This document shows, piece by piece, positions 60,650-64,000 of a stretch of 64,000 nucleotides of DNA (positions are counted from its first letter, which is position 1; each line of letters starts with the position of its first letter). The notes under the pieces are model-generated. The model worked only from the letters and a program-made list of their open reading frames with translations. It ran no database searches and was not told the origin of the DNA. The DNA comes from Jeotgalicoccus aerolatus (GTDB taxonomy: Bacteria; Bacillota; Bacilli; Staphylococcales; Salinicoccaceae), in the NCBI RefSeq assembly GCF_014635205.1, contig NZ_BMCN01000004.1, positions 1 to 64,000 on the forward strand, written 5' to 3'. Made by a program: the position numbers and the translations under genes.

Positions 60650-62365
60650 TTAAATTTGACCAAACTGTGCCTGATGGAGTCCTTTGTAAATTCCTGCATC
60701 AATAGATAAGAGTTCGTCATGCGTGCCGCTTTCGCTAATACCGTCAGGCGTAACGACCATAATCCGGTCGGCATTTTTAATTGTAGCAAGCCTGTGGGCG
60801 ATTACTAAAGTTGTTCTGCCTTCAGCCAGTCTGTTTAAAGCATCTTGTATATACATTTCGGTCGCAGTATCGAGTGCGCTCGTTGCTTCATCCAGTACTA
60901 GAATCGGCGGATTTTTTAAGAACATGCGGGCAATGGCAATACGCTGTTTTTGTCCGCCGGACAGTTTAACACCGCGTTCGCCGACAATTGTGTCGAGACC
61001 ATCTCTGTAACTGTCGACCAATTCTTTCAATTGTGCTTTTTCTAAAGCATCGTAAACTTCTTCATCTGTTGCATCGGGCTTGCCGTATGCGACATTTTCT
61101 TTTAAAGTGCCTGCAAATAAGAAGACATCCTGCTGAACTGTACCGATGTTTTCTCTAAGAGAAGAGAGCGTTAAGTCTCTAATATCCTGACCGTCAATTT
61201 TAATGCTGCCGTCAGACACTTCGTAAAATCTTGGAAGCAGGGAACATAATGTCGTTTTACCTGCGCCGGAAGGACCGACGAAAGCAATTGTTTCTCCGGG
61301 TGCAATATTAAACGATATATCTGACAGGACATTTTTTTCTTCGTACTTAAACGATACGTTATCGTATGAAATACTGCCTCTAACGTTAGTTAAATCACGC
61401 GCATCTTCTTTATCTTTTATATCCGGTTCAACTGCCATAGTGTCGAGGAAATGCTTAAATCCTGCGATACCGTTCGGATACAGTTCAATGACTGCATTAA
61501 TTTTCTCCAGCGGCTTAAACAGTACATTGGAAATTAAAATAAAGGCAGCAAATTCACCGTATGACAGTTCGCCTCTCATAACGTAATAGGCACCGGCGAT
61601 CAGTATGAAGACGGTGACTAAGCGCATGAGCATATATGTACTCGATGTATTAAATGACATAATTTTATATGCCTTTAGTTTTGTTGCTCTAAAGCGGTCA
61701 TTTATTTTTTTGAATTCCTGCAATTCTTTCTCTTCGCTTGCAAAAGCCTGCACTAAACGAATACCGCCGATTTTATCGCCGATTAAATGGTTAAATTCAG
61801 ACACGCGGCCGAATAATTCCCGAAAAGCGACTGTCATTTTTTTATTGAAATAAATAGCAATAACTAAAATCAGCGGAACGATAATAAATGCAATAATTGC
61901 GAGTTCTGGATGGATGTAATACATGATTCCAAAAGCCCCGAGCAAAGTCATAATTGCAATAAATAAATCTTCCGGACCATGGTGAGCCATCTCTCCGATG
62001 TTCATCAGATCATTAGTCAGACGAGTTAACAATTTTCCGGTTTTAGTATTATCAAAAAAGCGGAATGATAATTTTTGGATATGTCGGTATAAATCGTTCC
62101 GGATATCCCGCTCGATATTCGTCCCGAGCATGTGCCCCCAGTATGTTACGATAAACTGCATCAATGTATTGAACAGATATATGAGTACCAGTCCAAGCGC
62201 AGCGATTAAAATCCATTGCCAGTTTCCTGTAGGAAGCAGTTCATCGATGAACGTGCTGACGATCACCGGAAAAGCAAGTTCCAGCAAGCCGACGATAACA
62301 GCAGATAGAAAATCGACTGTAAATAAAACTTTATAAGGTGCGTAATAAGATAAAAACTTCTTCAC
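60650..62365 (-). CDS. Sav1866-type ABC exporter (fused permease-ATPase)
   Basis: The 571-residue half-transporter functions as a homodimer or heterodimer. It has six membrane helices in residues 10-300 and an ATPase domain with GPSGAGKTTL near residue 362, the Q-loop VQQDVFLFAGTL, signature VKLSGGQKQRIAIARMF, ILVLDEATSALD and IAHRLATI. It resembles the lipid/drug exporter Sav1866 but is clearly a different paralogue. Single gene; the start follows AAAGGTTGGGGCACGG. Confidence 0.92.
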   Translation of the reverse strand: MKKFLSYYAPYKVLFTVDFLSAVIVGLLELAFPVIVSTFIDELLPTGNWQWILIAALGLVLIYLFNTLMQFIVTYWGHMLGTNIERDIRNDLYRHIQKLSFRFFDNTKTGKLLTRLTNDLMNIGEMAHHGPEDLFIAIMTLLGAFGIMYYIHPELAIIAFIIVPLILVIAIYFNKKMTVAFRELFGRVSEFNHLIGDKIGGIRLVQAFASEEKELQEFKKINDRFRATKLKAYKIMSFNTSSTYMLMRLVTVFILIAGAYYVMRGELSYGEFAAFILISNVLFKPLEKINAVIELYPNGIAGFKHFLDTMAVEPDIKDKEDARDLTNVRGSISYDNVSFKYEEKNVLSDISFNIAPGETIAFVGPSGAGKTTLCSLLPRFYEVSDGSIKIDGQDIRDLTLSSLRENIGTVQQDVFLFAGTLKENVAYGKPDATDEEVYDALEKAQLKELVDSYRDGLDTIVGERGVKLSGGQKQRIAIARMFLKNPPILVLDEATSALDTATEMYIQDALNRLAEGRTTLVIAHRLATIKNADRIMVVTPDGISESGTHDELLSIDAGIYKGLHQAQFGQI

Positions 62366-62528
62366 CGTGCCCCAACCTTTCTTATGTAGTATAAGTATTT
62401 AGAGTATACCACTGTTAAATTTAAGGTGAATTCAATATTTGACTGTTTCTCTTTTATATAAATTAACTTATGGATTAAAGTGGTGTAAAATTAAGAATAA
62501 AGATTAGACACATTTGAGGAGTTTATAC

Positions 62529-63587
62529 ATGAGTAAAATAAACGTGGGAATAATATACGGCGGAAAATCGACGGAGCATGAAGTATCGATCCGTTCTGCC
62601 AAAAGCGTCTTCGAAGCGCTGAATAAGGAAAAATATACGGTTACACTGATCAATATAACTAAAACTGGTGAATGGCTTCTTGCCAAAGACAGCCAGGAGA
62701 TAGTTTCGTTAAATGAAAGTAACAGTGAAAAACTGTCTGTAGTCCCTTCGATAGGGCTGACAGCCGGCGGCGAGGTTATAGAACTGGATGCGGTGCTGCC
62801 GATTCTCCACGGAACTGCAGGAGAAGACGGCAGTATTCAAGGACTGTTAGAACTGGCCGATATACCGTATGCAGGATGCAGTATTCGGAGTTCTGCAGTG
62901 TGTATGGATAAGGACATGACAAAGCGGCTACTGCAGCTATCAGGTATCGACGTTGCACCGTCGCTTGTCGTCAATTACTACGATAAAGATGCACTGAAAT
63001 ATGAAGCGGCTAAAGAAAAGCTAGGTATCCCAATGTTTGTCAAACCGGTAAATCAAGGTTCGTCAGTGGGTGTATCAAAAGTTGCGGATGAAGATTCTTT
63101 TTATGAAGCGGTGGATTCTGCGTTTTCATTTGATACAAAAGTAATGATCGAAAGCGGTATTGAAGGCCGTGAAATTGAAGTCTCTGTCATTGGAAACGAA
63201 GAGTTATTTGTTTCAGTGCCGGGTGAGATTGTGTCACAGACTGATTTTTACTCATACAGTTCAAAATATCTGGATGAAAATGGTGCGCTGTTAAATATCC
63301 CGGCACAGCTGGAAGATGAGACGTTTGAAAAAATTCGTCAAATTGCACGTGAGACCTTTAAAGTGCTCGACTGTGAAGGGATGGCGAGAGTGGATGTATT
63401 TTTAACAGCTGATGAAAAAGTGATTGTGAATGAAGTGAATACTTTACCCGGCTTTACGAGTATCAGTATGTATCCGAAACTGCTTGAAGCGTCGGGGATG
63501 CCGTATACAGAAGTACTGGACAAACTAATAGAATTAAGCCTGGAAAGATATGAGCGTTCAGAGAGACTGAAAACAGATATTTCTTAA
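62529..63587 (+). CDS. ddl: D-alanine--D-alanine ligase
   Basis: Ddl makes the D-Ala-D-Ala dipeptide for peptidoglycan. The 352-residue ATP-grasp enzyme has VGIIYGGKSTEHEVSIRSAKSV (quoted in part), PILHGTAGEDGSIQGLLEL, VKPVNQGSSVGVSKV, ARVDVFLTADEKVIVNEVNTLPGFT (quoted in part) and a Tyr at the usual omega-loop position (TDFYSYSSKYLDENG), which indicates the D-Ala specific form rather than D-lactate. The ATG at 62529 follows GAGGAG. The acetyltransferase gene lies 17 bases downstream. Confidence 0.97.
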   Translation: MSKINVGIIYGGKSTEHEVSIRSAKSVFEALNKEKYTVTLINITKTGEWLLAKDSQEIVSLNESNSEKLSVVPSIGLTAGGEVIELDAVLPILHGTAGEDGSIQGLLELADIPYAGCSIRSSAVCMDKDMTKRLLQLSGIDVAPSLVVNYYDKDALKYEAAKEKLGIPMFVKPVNQGSSVGVSKVADEDSFYEAVDSAFSFDTKVMIESGIEGREIEVSVIGNEELFVSVPGEIVSQTDFYSYSSKYLDENGALLNIPAQLEDETFEKIRQIARETFKVLDCEGMARVDVFLTADEKVIVNEVNTLPGFTSISMYPKLLEASGMPYTEVLDKLIELSLERYERSERLKTDIS

Positions 63588-63604
63588 GAGAAGGAGATAA
63601 TTGT

Positions 63605-64000
63605 ATGATCATCCGTTTAGCAGATGTGAAAGATGCCAAAGGAATCGCCAGGGTGCAAGTAGAGAGCTGGCATACGACTTATCCAGGCATCGTTCCTAAA
63701 AGTTATCTCGACAGTCTTGATGTGAAAAAACGAGAAAAAATATGGAAACAGGCAGCACAAAACCAGCCGCTTTATGTGGCGGAGCTGGAAGGTGACATCG
63801 TCGGTTTTGCCATCGGCGGTGAGAACAGAGATAAGGATACATATCCGGAATACGACGGAGAACTGTATGCGATATATTCTTTGAAACGAGTTCATAAACG
63901 GGGTATTGGCCGTGAATTATTTGAACAGACTGCCCGCAATTTATCGGCACGGGGTTTTAAAAAAATGGTTGTTTCCGTTTTATCTGAAAATCCGGCTGTT
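63605..64000 (+). CDS. GNAT acetyltransferase, truncated by the window end
   Basis: The reading frame starts at ATG 63605 after GAAGGAG and runs off the window after 132 codons. It is a GNAT N-acetyltransferase: IIRLADVKDAKGIARVQVESW and TTYPGIVPKSYLD at the N-terminus, and the acetyl-CoA binding YSLKRVHKRGIGRELFEQ near residue 95. It is probably co-transcribed with ddl. The substrate is unknown. Confidence 0.88.
   Translation, partial: MIIRLADVKDAKGIARVQVESWHTTYPGIVPKSYLDSLDVKKREKIWKQAAQNQPLYVAELEGDIVGFAIGGENRDKDTYPEYDGELYAIYSLKRVHKRGIGRELFEQTARNLSARGFKKMVVSVLSENPAV

Noticed and set aside
60523-60789. 88-codon minus-strand ORF across the pheA leader and the ABC exporter end
   Set aside because: It overlaps the conserved ATPase domain in another frame and has no family resemblance. 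The 19-codon leader ORF lies in a different frame with a suitable start.

Overview
The window reads as chromosomal DNA of a low-GC Gram-positive coccus of the Staphylococcaceae / Salinicoccus-Jeotgalicoccus group. The evidence is the gene content and order: tsaE-tsaB-rimI-tsaD, an MsrA-like ABC-F gene, ydiF, rex, tatA-tatC and groES-groEL behind CIRCE, plus class I fructose-bisphosphate aldolase, LuxS, an LPNTG surface protein and AAGGAGG-type ribosome binding sites. The genus is a guess. No prophage, CRISPR array or plasmid genes were seen. The only mobile element is a decayed 810-bp IS3-family copy.

Layout. 1-2.7 kb: the 3' end of a 5S rRNA gene, then the tRNA t6A cluster. 2.7-4.9 kb: an ABC-F ribosome-protection gene behind a leader peptide and terminator, then a VOC protein. 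5.07-5.21 kb: a dense cluster of DnaA boxes between convergent genes. 5.3-11.5 kb: ydiF, rex, tatAC, a GH32 protein lacking catalytic residues and an RpiR regulator. 11.6-19.2 kb: an LPXTG protein, a D-malate/tartrate-type dehydrogenase, the IS remnant, an M3 oligopeptidase, LemA, a TPM protein and a CPBP protease. 19.2-21.3 kb: groESL. 21.6-29.3 kb: a protein of three fused RidA domains, queT behind a preQ1 riboswitch, an NRDE protein, a pseudouridine synthase, a PLD-like protein, a nicotinamidase, FBP aldolase, an aldo/keto reductase and a Cse60-like small protein. 29.3-34.2 kb: an ABC-2 exporter divergent from a two-component system, resembling LnrLMN/LnrJK. 34.2-37.0 kb: two nucleoside hydrolases and a ribokinase. 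37.0-40.2 kb: a membrane protein, luxS and xpt-pbuX.

40.4-51.6 kb is a complete phosphonate module: a PhnF-like regulator, phnG-H-I-J-K-M-L, a PHP phosphoesterase, and the importer phnD-C-E-E. The PHP enzyme probably replaces both PhnP and PhnN, which are absent. The PhnJ here has lost three of the four canonical cysteines of the radical enzyme, while PhnK carries a CxxC-x11-CxxC insertion. This is one of the two most unusual observations in the window.

51.7-58.1 kb: small membrane proteins, an alpha/beta hydrolase with a nitroreductase, a YkyA-polysaccharide deacetylase fusion with a putative glycoside hydrolase, and an NCS1-type permease. 58.3-64 kb: a cation symporter and pheA on the minus strand, an ABC exporter, ddl and a truncated acetyltransferase gene. 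The other top observation is the pheA leader. It encodes a 19-residue peptide rich in Phe and Tyr and can form mutually exclusive terminator and antiterminator hairpins. That is the layout of classical ribosome-mediated attenuation, in a bacterial group where T-boxes are the usual solution.
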